Shown here in pieces: positions 34,975 to 43,241 of a DNA stretch of 50,662 nucleotides; the stretch's first letter is position 1; every line of letters starts with the position of its first letter. This DNA is from Methylobacterium dankookense (GTDB taxonomy: Bacteria > Pseudomonadota > Alphaproteobacteria > Rhizobiales > Beijerinckiaceae), in the NCBI RefSeq assembly GCF_902141855.1, contig NZ_CABFVH010000043.1:1-50662 (forward strand), given 5' to 3'. The position numbers and the translations under genes are program-made. A model generated the notes under the pieces. It ran no database searches. It had not been told where the DNA came from and was given only the letters and a program-made list of their open reading frames with translations.

Positions 34975-35149
34975 GGCATCGTGCGATCGCTTCGCCCGGG
35001 CCGGGCGGCGGGGCCGCTCTTAGAGCATTCTCCGCCGCAGGGCACCCCGCTTCGTCGCTGAAACTGCGACAGCGCGGAACGGCCCGCTTCCCGGGCGCCG
35101 GGCGAAGGCGCGCTACCGGTCAAGGCCCGCGGCCCTCAGGACCGGCCGC
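34975..35149. other. intergenic, degenerate repeat head
   Basis: TTAGAGCATTCTCCG at 35021-35035 resembles the head of the RIME-like repeats (TAGAGCATTTTCCG at 13741) but no matching arm or tail remains. Nothing else was recognised in the 175 bp between aroQ and the DsbA-like gene. Confidence 0.4.
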
Positions 35150-35926
35150 TCAGCAGGAGGCGTGGCCGCACTGGCGCACGTCCGCGATGGTCTTGCGGAT
35201 CGGCTCGACGCCGACCGCGCCGGGGATGATCTCCTCGCCGATGATGAAGGCCGGAGTGCCGGACAGGCCGAGCTTGTCGCCGAGCCCCCGGTTCTCGGTG
35301 AGCGCCGCCTTCACCTCGGGGCCCTGCGCGTCCTTCTGGACCTTCGCGACGTCGAGGCCCATCGCCTTGGCGACCTCAAGGGCGCGGGCGCCGTTCACGC
35401 GGCCCTTCGACTCCAGGAGCTTCTGGTGGAACTCGAACAGCTTCTCGCCCTTGAGCTGCTGCTTGACGGCAAGCGCGATCTGGCTGGCTTCCAGGGATTC
35501 GGGGCCGAGGACGGGGAAGTCCTTGATCACCACACGCAGCTTCGGATCGCTCTTGATCAGGGTCTGCACGTCGATCAGCGCCTTGCGGCAATAGCCGCAA
35601 TTGTAGTCGAAGAACTCGATCAGGGTGACGTCGCCGCTCGGGTTGCCGGCGATCACGTCGTGCGGGCTGTTCAGGAGCGCGTCCTTCGACTCCTTGAGGG
35701 CGGCGGCCTGGGCGAGGCGCTGCGTCTCCAGTTGCCGCTTCTCGCCCTCGGCGATCACCTCCTGCAGGACCTCCGGGTTCTTGACCAGGTAGTCCTTGAC
35801 GATCGCCTCGATCGCCTGCCGCTGGGCATCGGTGAAGGGCGAGGCTCCCTGCTGCTGGGCGAGCGCCGGCACGACCGCGAGGCCGAGACCGAGGGCCAGG
35901 ATCGGGAGGGAACGGGAGAAGAGCAT
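35150..35926 (-). CDS. periplasmic DsbA-family disulfide oxidoreductase (Com1-like)
   Basis: The protein has 258 residues. A signal peptide (PILALGLGLAVVPALAQ) precedes an N-terminal helical region (FTDAQRQAIEAIVKDYLVKN), then a DsbA-type thioredoxin domain with redox motif CGYC (Cys110-Cys113, in FFDYNCGYCRKAL) and the cis-proline loop LSGTPAFIIG. This layout fits the Com1/BcfH-like DsbA group. Two further Cys at the end (QCGHASC) are unusual and could form an extra disulfide. It is a single gene between aroQ and the divergent aminotransferase. Confidence 0.92.
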   Translation of the reverse strand: MLFSRSLPILALGLGLAVVPALAQQQGASPFTDAQRQAIEAIVKDYLVKNPEVLQEVIAEGEKRQLETQRLAQAAALKESKDALLNSPHDVIAGNPSGDVTLIEFFDYNCGYCRKALIDVQTLIKSDPKLRVVIKDFPVLGPESLEASQIALAVKQQLKGEKLFEFHQKLLESKGRVNGARALEVAKAMGLDVAKVQKDAQGPEVKAALTENRGLGDKLGLSGTPAFIIGEEIIPGAVGVEPIRKTIADVRQCGHASC

Positions 35927-36153
35927 ACGTCCTCGCTGCGCGCGGGGCGCCGGCCGGGCCGGACGGCGTTTGGCGGATCGGTAGAGGCCGGGTTAGGCGT
36001 TTTCACGGCGTCCGGCAATCGCGGGAGGTCGTCCTTCGCCGGAACCTGGACGGGTCCGGCCGCTCCCGTGGCGATGCGTCCCTTGCAGCATACGGGAAAG
36101 CCGATCATTCGGCCGCGAGACGCCAGCGGACCAGACCTGCGGACACCAGATCC

Positions 36154-37308
36154 ATGCCCCTCCCCTCGCGCCGCGCCGCGGCGGTCGCCCCCTTCCTCGC
36201 CATGGACGTGATGACGGCCGCCGCCGCCCGGGAGCGGGCCGGCGCCGGCGTGGTCCACATGGAGGTCGGCCAGCCCTCCGCGCCGGCACCCCGGCCGGTG
36301 ATCGCGGCGGCGCGGCGCGCGCTGGAGACCGGCCGCGTGCCCTACACGGAGGCGCTCGGCCTGCCCGCCCTGCGGGAGCGCATCGCCCGGGACTACCGCG
36401 AGCGCTACGGCGTCTCGGTCGCGCCGGAGCGGGTCGTGATCACGACCGGCTCCTCGGCGGGCTTCATCCTCGCCTTCATGAGCCTGTTCGATGCCGGCGA
36501 CCGGGTCGGCGTGCCGCAGCCGGGCTACCCGGCCTATCGCAGCATCCTCAACGCCCTCGACCTCGTGCCGGCCCCGATGGTGCTGCGGCCCGAGGACCGC
36601 TTCGCCCCGACCGCCGCCCTGCTCCGCGCCACCCATGCGGCGGCCCCGCTGGCCGGCGTGCTGGTGATGAGCCCGGCCAACCCGTCCGGCACGGTGATCA
36701 CCCCGTCGGCGCTTGCCGACCTCTGCGCCGAGGCCGGGCGGCTCGGCCTGCCGCTGATCTCGGACGAGATCTATCACGGCCTCAGCTACGGGGTGCCGAC
36801 CGCCACGGCGCTGCAGTTCGATCCCGACGCGGTCGTGATCAACTCCTTCTCGAAATACCATTGCATGACCGGCTGGCGCATCGGCTGGATGGTGGTGCCG
36901 GAGGGGCTGGTGCGCGCCATCGAGCGGCTGGCGCAGAACCTCTACATCTCGGCGCCGTATCTCTCGCAGGTCGGCGCGCTCGCGGCCTTCGAGGCGGGCG
37001 CGGAACTCGACGCGGTGCGCGACGGCTATGCCCGCAACCGGGCGATCCTGCTCGAGGCCTTTCCCGGCCTGGGGCTCGGGCGCACGCATCCGGTGGACGG
37101 CGCCTTCTACCTCTATGCCGACGTCTCGGGCCTCACCAGCGACGCTCCTGCCTTCTGCCGGCGGATGCTCGACGAGGCGGGGGTCGCCGCGACGCCGGGG
37201 CTCGATTTCGACCCGGCGGAGGGCGCCCACCACGTGCGCTTCTCCTTCGCCGGCTCGGAGGACGAGTGCCGCGAGGCGGTGCGGCGCCTGCGCGGCTGGC
37301 TCGGCTGA
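36154..37308 (+). CDS. class I/II PLP-dependent aminotransferase
   Basis: The protein has 384 residues, with a fold-type I aspartate-aminotransferase layout. Key residues visible are Asn176 (MSPANPSGT), Asp204 (LISDEIYHGLSY), the PLP lysine Lys234 (NSFSKYHCMTGWRIGW) and the Arg of HHVRFSFAGSEDEC, which binds the substrate carboxylate. The N-terminal VVHMEVGQPSAPAP segment is typical. The amino acid substrate cannot be decided. The gene is monocistronic and followed by a strong repeat-derived hairpin. Confidence 0.92.
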   Translation: MPLPSRRAAAVAPFLAMDVMTAAAARERAGAGVVHMEVGQPSAPAPRPVIAAARRALETGRVPYTEALGLPALRERIARDYRERYGVSVAPERVVITTGSSAGFILAFMSLFDAGDRVGVPQPGYPAYRSILNALDLVPAPMVLRPEDRFAPTAALLRATHAAAPLAGVLVMSPANPSGTVITPSALADLCAEAGRLGLPLISDEIYHGLSYGVPTATALQFDPDAVVINSFSKYHCMTGWRIGWMVVPEGLVRAIERLAQNLYISAPYLSQVGALAAFEAGAELDAVRDGYARNRAILLEAFPGLGLGRTHPVDGAFYLYADVSGLTSDAPAFCRRMLDEAGVAATPGLDFDPAEGAHHVRFSFAGSEDECREAVRRLRGWLG

Positions 37309-37396
37309 ACCCGGGTGTCGAGAGGGGGCACCCCTCTCGCGGGTCCAGGGCGGAGCCCTGGTCTGCGAAGCAAGGCCGGGGCGCCGCCCCGGCACC

Positions 37397-37428
37397 CCGC
37401 CAAAGGGATGATCCCTTTGGGATCCCGG
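37397..37428. terminator. hairpin in a 32-bp dispersed repeat, copy 1
   Basis: CAAAGGGAT and ATCCCTTTG (37401-37419) form a perfect 9-bp stem with a single-base loop, followed by GGATCCCGG. The same 32 bp recur exactly at 50376-50407. Upstream, from about 37316, further GC stems (CCAGGGC/GCCCTGG) complete what is probably a bidirectional terminator between the convergent aminotransferase and chemoreceptor genes. Confidence 0.65.
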
Positions 37429-37429
37429 T

Positions 37430-38686
37430 TCAGGCTGCGGCGGCCGTCGCGATCGCGGTTTCGGCGGCCTTGAGCGTGTCGGCGAGCCGGGCCTCGAAAT
37501 CCGTGAAGGCTCCGGCGGCCTCGCCCCAGGCGGCGCCACGGATATGGCCGAGCATCGCCTCGGCCCGGGCATTGGCCGCGCTGAGCGCCGCGTGGACCGG
37601 GCCCGGCAGCGCCGGATCCGACCGCACCGCGGCGGCGGCCGCCTCCGCCACCGGGAGCAGCCCGACGAGGGACGAGGCGAGGCGGCGGCGCCAGGCGGCG
37701 CAATCGGCCGGGAGGCGCCCGAGGCGCAGGACGAGGGGATCGCCCGCATAGCGGTCGAGCAGGGTGCGGCTCATCCCTTCCAGGCTGTCGAGCCGGCCGA
37801 TCGCGTCGCCGATCTCGCGGCGCGACTTGTCGATGCCGGCTGCGATGTTGCCGACGCTGGAGGCAATCTCGCCGGTGGCGGCGATCTGCTGGTCCATGAT
37901 CGCGGCCATGGCGCGCATCTCGGAGGCCGCAGTAGCCACCGCCGAGCTCTCGGCCTCGACGCGGTTGTTGGCCCGCGCCATCACCTCGGAGCCCGCGGCG
38001 ACCGCCGTGCGGCTCTGGTCGACCGCGCCCTGCATGGCCGCGAGCTCGCCCTGGAGGGCGCCGAGCCTGGCCCGGATCTCGTCGGTGGCCTTGGCGGTCT
38101 GGGCGGAGAGCGCCTTGACCTCGCCAGCCACCACCGCGAAGCCGCGGCCGGCCTCGCCGGCGCGGGCCGCCTCGATCGTGGCATTGAGGGCGAGCAGGTT
38201 CGTCTGCGCCGAGATTGCGGCGATGGCGCTCGCCATCTCCTCGATGCGGCGGGCGGCGGCGGCGAAACCGTCGAGGCAGCCGCCGATCTCGGAGGCGCGC
38301 TCCTGGATCACCTGCATGCGCTCGCCGGCGAGCCGCATGTCGGCGGCGCATTCGGCGATGCCGGCGCGCGCCCGCTCGGCGGTCTCGGCCGAGGCCTGGG
38401 ACCGGGCGGCGACCTCGCTCGTCGTCGCGGCCAGCTCTTCGCTCGCCGCCGCGATCAGGCGGGCCTGCTCGGCCATCTGCGCGGAATCATGGGTGATCCA
38501 GCCGATCGAGGTGCCCGCCTCGGACGCGGCGGCGGAGAGGCCGGCCTGCAGCTTCAGGACGGCGGGATCGTCCATCGGGTGCGGCGCCCGCGCCGGGGGC
38601 TCCGCCGCAGCGGGGCTCTCGGCGACGGGCGGCGCTTGCACCGGCGGCAGCTCCGCAGGGCGTCCTCCGCGGAACAGTGCGAACAT
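37430..38686 (-). CDS. soluble methyl-accepting chemotaxis protein
   Basis: The protein has 418 residues with no membrane segment, so it is a cytosolic chemoreceptor. After a Pro-rich N-terminus (VQAPPVAESPAAAEPPARA) comes a long coiled coil with the signalling tip ISAQTNLLALNATIEAARAG then GEAGRGFAVVAGEVKALSAQ, which binds CheA and CheW. The C-terminal 100 residues (ADCAAWRRRLASSLVGLLP) loosely resemble a CZB zinc-binding domain, where a His/Cys set would bind zinc; I cannot identify all ligands. ATG 38686 has GGAGGGG upstream. It stands alone, apart from che genes. Confidence 0.88.
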   Translation of the reverse strand: MFALFRGGRPAELPPVQAPPVAESPAAAEPPARAPHPMDDPAVLKLQAGLSAAASEAGTSIGWITHDSAQMAEQARLIAAASEELAATTSEVAARSQASAETAERARAGIAECAADMRLAGERMQVIQERASEIGGCLDGFAAAARRIEEMASAIAAISAQTNLLALNATIEAARAGEAGRGFAVVAGEVKALSAQTAKATDEIRARLGALQGELAAMQGAVDQSRTAVAAGSEVMARANNRVEAESSAVATAASEMRAMAAIMDQQIAATGEIASSVGNIAAGIDKSRREIGDAIGRLDSLEGMSRTLLDRYAGDPLVLRLGRLPADCAAWRRRLASSLVGLLPVAEAAAAAVRSDPALPGPVHAALSAANARAEAMLGHIRGAAWGEAAGAFTDFEARLADTLKAAETAIATAAAA

Positions 38687-38999
38687 GCTGGGCCCCTCCG
38701 ACAGATATGGTTCGGAGAAGGATGCGCCCCAGGTGCTCAACCGCCGGTTAAATTGCCGGCAGATTTCGAACGCCCCGTGCAGATCGCCGGAATTTGATCC
38801 ACGGATTCCGCGGCAGCTCGGTCGCCGCCTACTCCGGAACGACCGCTTTCCGCGCATCTGAGACCGCGCGGCGCCTGAGCGAAGGCGACATCCGCCATCC
38901 CGAAGGGATCACCCGGATGTCGTATGAAAGCGGAACGGCGGGGCAAAAGCCCCGCCGCACGTATCGGAAGCGCTGCTTCCGGATCGATCGTTGGCGCGA
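38687..38999. other. intergenic with 63-bp repeat
   Basis: The 313 bp between the chemoreceptor promoter and the end of rne contain no recognised gene. They carry copy 2 of the 63-bp repeat and a small GC stem (GGCGGGG/CCCCGCC) at 38937-38957 that may terminate rne. Confidence 0.5.
38865..38927. repeat. 63-bp dispersed repeat, copy 2
   Basis: It matches 25651-25713 over all 63 bp with one visible difference. The nested hairpin CGACATCCG/CGGATGTCG with inner ATCCC/GGGAT is preserved in full, suggesting that the structure matters for its spread or function. Confidence 0.8.
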
Positions 39000-41927
39000 T
39001 CACTCTCCCGTGAGCGCGGCCTTGGTGCGCGACCACCAGCCGGCCCGCTTCGGGCGGTCGGGGTCGGACGGCGCGCTCAGGACCACGGCGACGGGCTCCG
39101 GCGGCGGCACGGGAGCCAGCGCGGGCTCCGCGGCAGCGGTGACGGGCTCGGCAGCGGTTTCGGCGGCGGGCTCGGACGACGCGGCGACCGGCAGGTCGAC
39201 CGAGGCCTCGAGCGGGACCGGCGCGGCGGGCGTCTCGGCAGCCTGGGCCAGGGCCTCGGCGCTGACCGGCTCCTCGGGCGCCAGGGCCGCGACGGCCTCC
39301 TCGCGCTCGGCATCCGCATCCGTCTCCTCGCCCGCCTCGTCGGCGCCGTCCTCGCGACCGCGCTGATCGGAGCGACCGCGACCGCCGCGGCGGCCGCGAC
39401 GGCGGCGGCGGCGGCCACCCTCGTCGCCGGCCTGCTCGGAGCGGCCGGCCTCGGCCTCACCCTCGCCCTCGGCGGACTCGGAAGGCTCGGCGCCGTCGCC
39501 GGCTTCCGCAGCCTCGACGGCCTCGGACTCCTCGCCCTCCTCGGCACCGTCCTCGTCGCCCTCGGACTCGCGGCGCTCGCCGTTGCCCTCGGAGCGACCG
39601 CCGCGACGGCGGCGGCGACGGCGGCGGCGGCGGCCCTCACCATCCTCGCCCCGCGCCTCGGCAGCCTCCTCGCCGTCCTCGGCGCGGGCCTCGGCCTCCT
39701 CCTCGGCGAGATCCTCCTCGTCGATCTCGTCGTCGATCTCCATGGCCGGCGAGACCGCGGTGGCGCGGACGGCGGTGGCGGGCGCCTCGGGCCGCTGGGC
39801 CGGCTCGCCGCGATCGAGCTGGAACGGCGTGCTCGCCGCGAGCCGCTCGTCGGCGGCGATGGTCAGCGTCACGCCGAAGCGCAGCTCGAGCTCGCGCAGA
39901 TGCGCGCGCTTGTGGTTGAGGATGTAGAGCGCGGCTTCGGTGCGGGTGCGCAGCACGAGGTTGTGCGAGGCCGACTTGACCAGCGCCTCCTCGATCGAGC
40001 GCAGGATGTGCAGGGCCACCGAGGAGGTGGCGCGCACGAAGCCCGAGCCGCCGCAATGCGGGCAGGGAATCGAGGAGGATTCGAGCACGCCCGTGCGGAT
40101 GCGCTGGCGGCTCATCTCCAGGAGGCCGAAGGGCGAGATCCGGCCGACCTGGATGCGGGCGCGGTCGTTCTTCAGGCACTCGTTGAGCTTCTTCTCGACG
40201 GCGCGGTTGTTGCGCTTCTCCTCCATGTCGATGAAGTCGATCACGATGAGGCCGGCGAGATCGCGCAGGCGGAGCTGCCGGGCGACCTCCTCGGCGGCCT
40301 CGAGATTCGTCTTGAGCGCGGTGTCCTCGATGTCGTGCTCGCGGGTGGCGCGGCCCGAGTTCACGTCGATCGAGACCAGCGCCTCGGTCGGGTTGATGAC
40401 GAGGTAGCCGCCCGACTTCAGGGAGACGTGGGTCGAGAACATCTGGTCGAGCTGCTGCTCCACCCCGTAGCGGGCGAAGACCGGCGTCGTGTCGCGGTAG
40501 GGCTTCACCACCTTCGACTGGCCGGGCATCAGCATGCGCATGAAGTCCTTGGCCTCGCGGTAGGCGTCCTCGCCCGCGACCAGCACCTCCTCCAGGTCCT
40601 TGTTGTAGAGGTCGCGGATGGCGCGCTTGATCAGCGAGCCCTCTTCGTAGACGAGCGCGGGCGCCATCGAGGTGAGCGTCAGCTCACGCACCGATTCCCA
40701 CAGGCGCATCAGGTACTCGAAGTCGCGCTTGATCTCGGGCTTGGTGCGCATGGCGCCGGCCGTGCGCAGGATGACGCCCATCCCCTCCGGCACGTCGAGG
40801 TCGGACACCACCTCCTTGAGGCGCTTGCGGTCGGCGGCCGAGGTGATCTTGCGCGAGATGCCGCCGCCCCGGCCGGTATTGGGCATCAGCACCGAGTAGC
40901 GGCCGGCGAGCGACAGGTAGGTGGTCAGCGCCGCGCCCTTGGTGCCGCGCTCCTCCTTCACCACCTGCACGAGGATGATCTGGCGGCGCTTGATCACCTC
41001 CTGGATCTTGTAGTGGCGGCGCGGGCTGCGCGGGCGCTCGGGGATCTCGGCGAGCGCGTCGCCGTTGCCGCCGACCTGGGCGATGCGGCCCTCAGAGTCC
41101 TCGCCGTCCTCGGATTCCTCACCGTCCTCGTCGTCGGAATCGTCCTCATCCTCGTCCTCATCGGACTCGTCGTCGGAATCCTCGTCGTCCTCGTCCGCGT
41201 CCTCATCCTCGGAGGCCTCGTCGCGGGCGAGGTCCTCGACGACGGTCAGCACCTCGGCGACCGCGACGACGGCCTCGGGGGCGGGACCGGGCGCGGGCTC
41301 GCCGGAGACGGCCGGCTCATGGGTCGACTCCTGGGCCGCCTCGGCGGCGGGAGCGGATTCGGCGGGTTCACCCTCGGCGGCCGGGGCCTCGTCGCCGGGC
41401 TCGGCGCTGGCAGTGGCGGAATCCGGCAGGTCGGCGGAAGCGTCGCCGCCCGTCACCGGCACGGCCTCGTCGGCCGGCGCGGCCTCGGAGACGGACTCGG
41501 CCTCGAGATCGATGACGGCCGGGACGGCGTCCTCGCTCACCGTGGCGTCGGCGTTGCGCGCGGCGGCCTCGGCCCGGCGGCCGCGATGGCGACGGGTCGA
41601 GCGGCGACGCTCCTCGCGCTCGCGGTGCTCCTCCGCGTCGCGGGCCTCGTCCTCCAGCAGCGCCTGCCGGTCGGCCAGCGGGATCTGGTAGTAGTCGGGG
41701 TGGATCTCGTTGAAGGCGAGGAAGCCGTGGCGGTTGCCGCCGTACTCCACGAAGGCGGCCTGGAGCGAGGGCTCCACCCGCGTCACCTTGGCGAGATAGA
41801 TGTTGCCGCGCAGCTGGCGCCGGTTGGCCGCCTCGAAGTCGAATTCCTCGACCCTAGACCCGTGAACCGTGACGACCCGGGTCTCCTCCGGGTGCGTCGC
41901 ATCGATGAGCATCTTGTTGTTGGCCAT
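39000..41927 (-). CDS. rne: ribonuclease E
   Basis: The protein has 975 residues. It starts the decay and processing of most RNAs and scaffolds the degradosome at the inner face of the membrane. The S1 domain (residues about 37-345) is interrupted by an acidic insertion (about 95-300, with an Asp/Glu-only stretch near 239-275), a mark of alphaproteobacteria. Catalytic metal ligands are Asp521 (VSIDVNSGRAT) and Asp564 (LIVIDFIDMEEKRNN); the zinc-link is CPHC (622-625). The C-terminal 270 residues have Arg-rich RNA-binding patches (RRRRRRRRRGGRSEG, RRRRRRGRRGGRGRS) and an end rich in Glu and Ala. Confidence 0.97.
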   Translation of the reverse strand: MANNKMLIDATHPEETRVVTVHGSRVEEFDFEAANRRQLRGNIYLAKVTRVEPSLQAAFVEYGGNRHGFLAFNEIHPDYYQIPLADRQALLEDEARDAEEHREREERRRSTRRHRGRRAEAAARNADATVSEDAVPAVIDLEAESVSEAAPADEAVPVTGGDASADLPDSATASAEPGDEAPAAEGEPAESAPAAEAAQESTHEPAVSGEPAPGPAPEAVVAVAEVLTVVEDLARDEASEDEDADEDDEDSDDESDEDEDEDDSDDEDGEESEDGEDSEGRIAQVGGNGDALAEIPERPRSPRRHYKIQEVIKRRQIILVQVVKEERGTKGAALTTYLSLAGRYSVLMPNTGRGGGISRKITSAADRKRLKEVVSDLDVPEGMGVILRTAGAMRTKPEIKRDFEYLMRLWESVRELTLTSMAPALVYEEGSLIKRAIRDLYNKDLEEVLVAGEDAYREAKDFMRMLMPGQSKVVKPYRDTTPVFARYGVEQQLDQMFSTHVSLKSGGYLVINPTEALVSIDVNSGRATREHDIEDTALKTNLEAAEEVARQLRLRDLAGLIVIDFIDMEEKRNNRAVEKKLNECLKNDRARIQVGRISPFGLLEMSRQRIRTGVLESSSIPCPHCGGSGFVRATSSVALHILRSIEEALVKSASHNLVLRTRTEAALYILNHKRAHLRELELRFGVTLTIAADERLAASTPFQLDRGEPAQRPEAPATAVRATAVSPAMEIDDEIDEEDLAEEEAEARAEDGEEAAEARGEDGEGRRRRRRRRRRGGRSEGNGERRESEGDEDGAEEGEESEAVEAAEAGDGAEPSESAEGEGEAEAGRSEQAGDEGGRRRRRRGRRGGRGRSDQRGREDGADEAGEETDADAEREEAVAALAPEEPVSAEALAQAAETPAAPVPLEASVDLPVAASSEPAAETAAEPVTAAAEPALAPVPPPEPVAVVLSAPSDPDRPKRAGWWSRTKAALTGE

Positions 41928-42427
41928 GACGAACTTTCGACATGGCGGCCGGCGACGCCCTCCCGGGGCGATGTCCCGGTGGAGCCGCTCCCGGCCTTGC
42001 GGCCCTTGGGAAACGCGCTCGCGCCGGCCTCGTCACCGAGGCCGCGGGGTCTGATCGGAAGGGGGAGCCGCCAACCGCCGTTCGGCACGCCGCAACGGCG
42101 TGCCCGGGGTTGAACATGGCCGGGGGGAGAGGCGAACCGGCGCGACGCGAATCACGCGCGCTTGCGGCACGAGCAGCGGCAACCGTTGCTGTGCGTCCGC
42201 CCATCCTTTCCCCGACCTCGCGAAGACATCTCGACCGGATTGGACCGGCCGCGAATTCGAAAACCTTGCGGCGAGAGCAATCCCGCCGCCTGCGCCGACA
42301 CCCGCCCTTGTGTGGAATCCGACGGACGCCGCGGAGAACCGACGGCGAGGACGCGTCCGAAGATCGTTGGAACTCGGCGCGCCCGCGGGCCGCGAGCGCG
42401 ACCGGCGGGACCGGGAGGGGGTCGCTA
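41928..42427 (-). promoter_or_regulatory. long rne leader
   Basis: No gene was recognised between the rne start codon and a candidate promoter 500 bp upstream. The region is rich in GC stems. RNase E controls its own mRNA through a long structured 5' leader in E. coli; a leader of similar size here would fit the same type of feedback. This is inferred from position and from the upstream promoter motif. Confidence 0.4.
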
Positions 42428-42457
42428 TCATTACAGATCGTCGCAGGGATTTGGCAA
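42428..42457 (-). promoter_or_regulatory. candidate rne promoter
   Basis: Read on the minus strand, TTGCCA (42452-42457) and TAATGA (42428-42433) are separated by 18 bp, a good match to a housekeeping promoter, in one of the few AT-richer spots of this region. Transcription would start near 42420, giving a leader of about 490 nt for rne. Confidence 0.4.
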
Positions 42458-42610
42458 GGCGGGATTTTCGGCCGCCCGGATGGCCGCGACCGCTCGCACG
42501 TGCCGGATTCAGGCGCCCACGCGCTTTCGGCTCCGCGCATTGTCATAAGCTGGGCCGTCTATCCTCATCGCAGGCCAAGAGGAGCGACGGTGCCGGATGG
42601 GGCGCGGGTC

Positions 42611-42747
42611 CCCTCTCCCGTTCGGGAGAGGGACAGGGTGAGGGTCGAGAACTTTTAGGAATGAGCAGAGCCGGAGCCGCTTCGCCGTCGCGACCTCTCC
42701 GGACAATTCTCGACCCTCACCCCAACCTTCTCCCGAATGGGAGAGGG
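42611..42747. repeat. large inverted repeat with hairpin arms
   Basis: The 41-nt arms 42611-42651 and 42707-42747 are imperfect reverse complements. Each arm itself folds: CCCTCTCCCG/CGGGAGAGGG at 42611-42632 is perfect, and CTTCTCCCGAATGGGAGAGG on the other side is near perfect. Such CCCTCACCC/GGGAGAGGG units are widespread intergenic repeats in proteobacteria. It lies between the rne promoter and the DUF559 gene. Confidence 0.75.
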
Positions 42748-42844
42748 AGCCTGTCGCGGATCCTGGGAACGTCCGGAAACCGTGTTCCCCGCTCTCGTGC
42801 GAGCGAGGGCGCGCCGCGCTTGGCCGCCCTGCCCCTTCGATCGC

Positions 42845-43197
42845 CTATACGCTGGTCCGCCGCTCGATCGCGGCGAGGATCGTCTCGCGGACGCCCTCGA
42901 GAGTGTCCGCGACATCGACGTTGTCGATGCGCAGAACCTCGAAGCCGCACCGCCTGAGCGCTTCGGTCCGTCGTTCGTCTCGGAGACGTTCGGCCTCGGT
43001 CGCGTGCGTGGCGCCGTCGACCTCGACCACGAGCTTGGCGGCAACGCAGGCGAAGTCGGTGATCGCATTGCCGACCGGATGCTGCCGGCGGAACTTCCAG
43101 CCGTTGGCCGGCCGTTCCCCAGGGCCCGCCACAGGCGCGCCTCGGCAGCAGTCTGTCGCCGCCGAAGCATCTGCGCCCGGCCCGACGAGTCGTTCAT
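42845..43197 (-). pseudogene. DUF559 endonuclease-like gene with a frameshift
   Basis: The frame from ATG 43197 reads SSGRAQMLRRRQTAAEARLW then RALG; from about 43117 the sequence continues in another frame as RPANGWKFRRQHPVGNAITD and LVVEVDGATHATEAERLRDE. Together these form a normal DUF559 (Vsr-like nuclease fold) protein of 117 residues, with the ExDG-type VEVDG motif. The shift is in the run of four C on the plus strand at 43117-43120; one more base would restore the frame. Real inactivation, phase variation or a sequencing error are all possible. It is unlinked to mismatch-repair or methylase genes. Confidence 0.75.
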
Positions 43198-43241
43198 GGG
43201 ACGCGGAACCCGACGTCCTTCGGGCTCGGCGGGGTCGGTCC

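Noticed and set aside
38991..42113. 1040-codon open frame on the plus strand opposite rne
   Set aside because: It is antisense to RNase E, whose motifs are all intact; the frame is open only because of high GC and biased codons.
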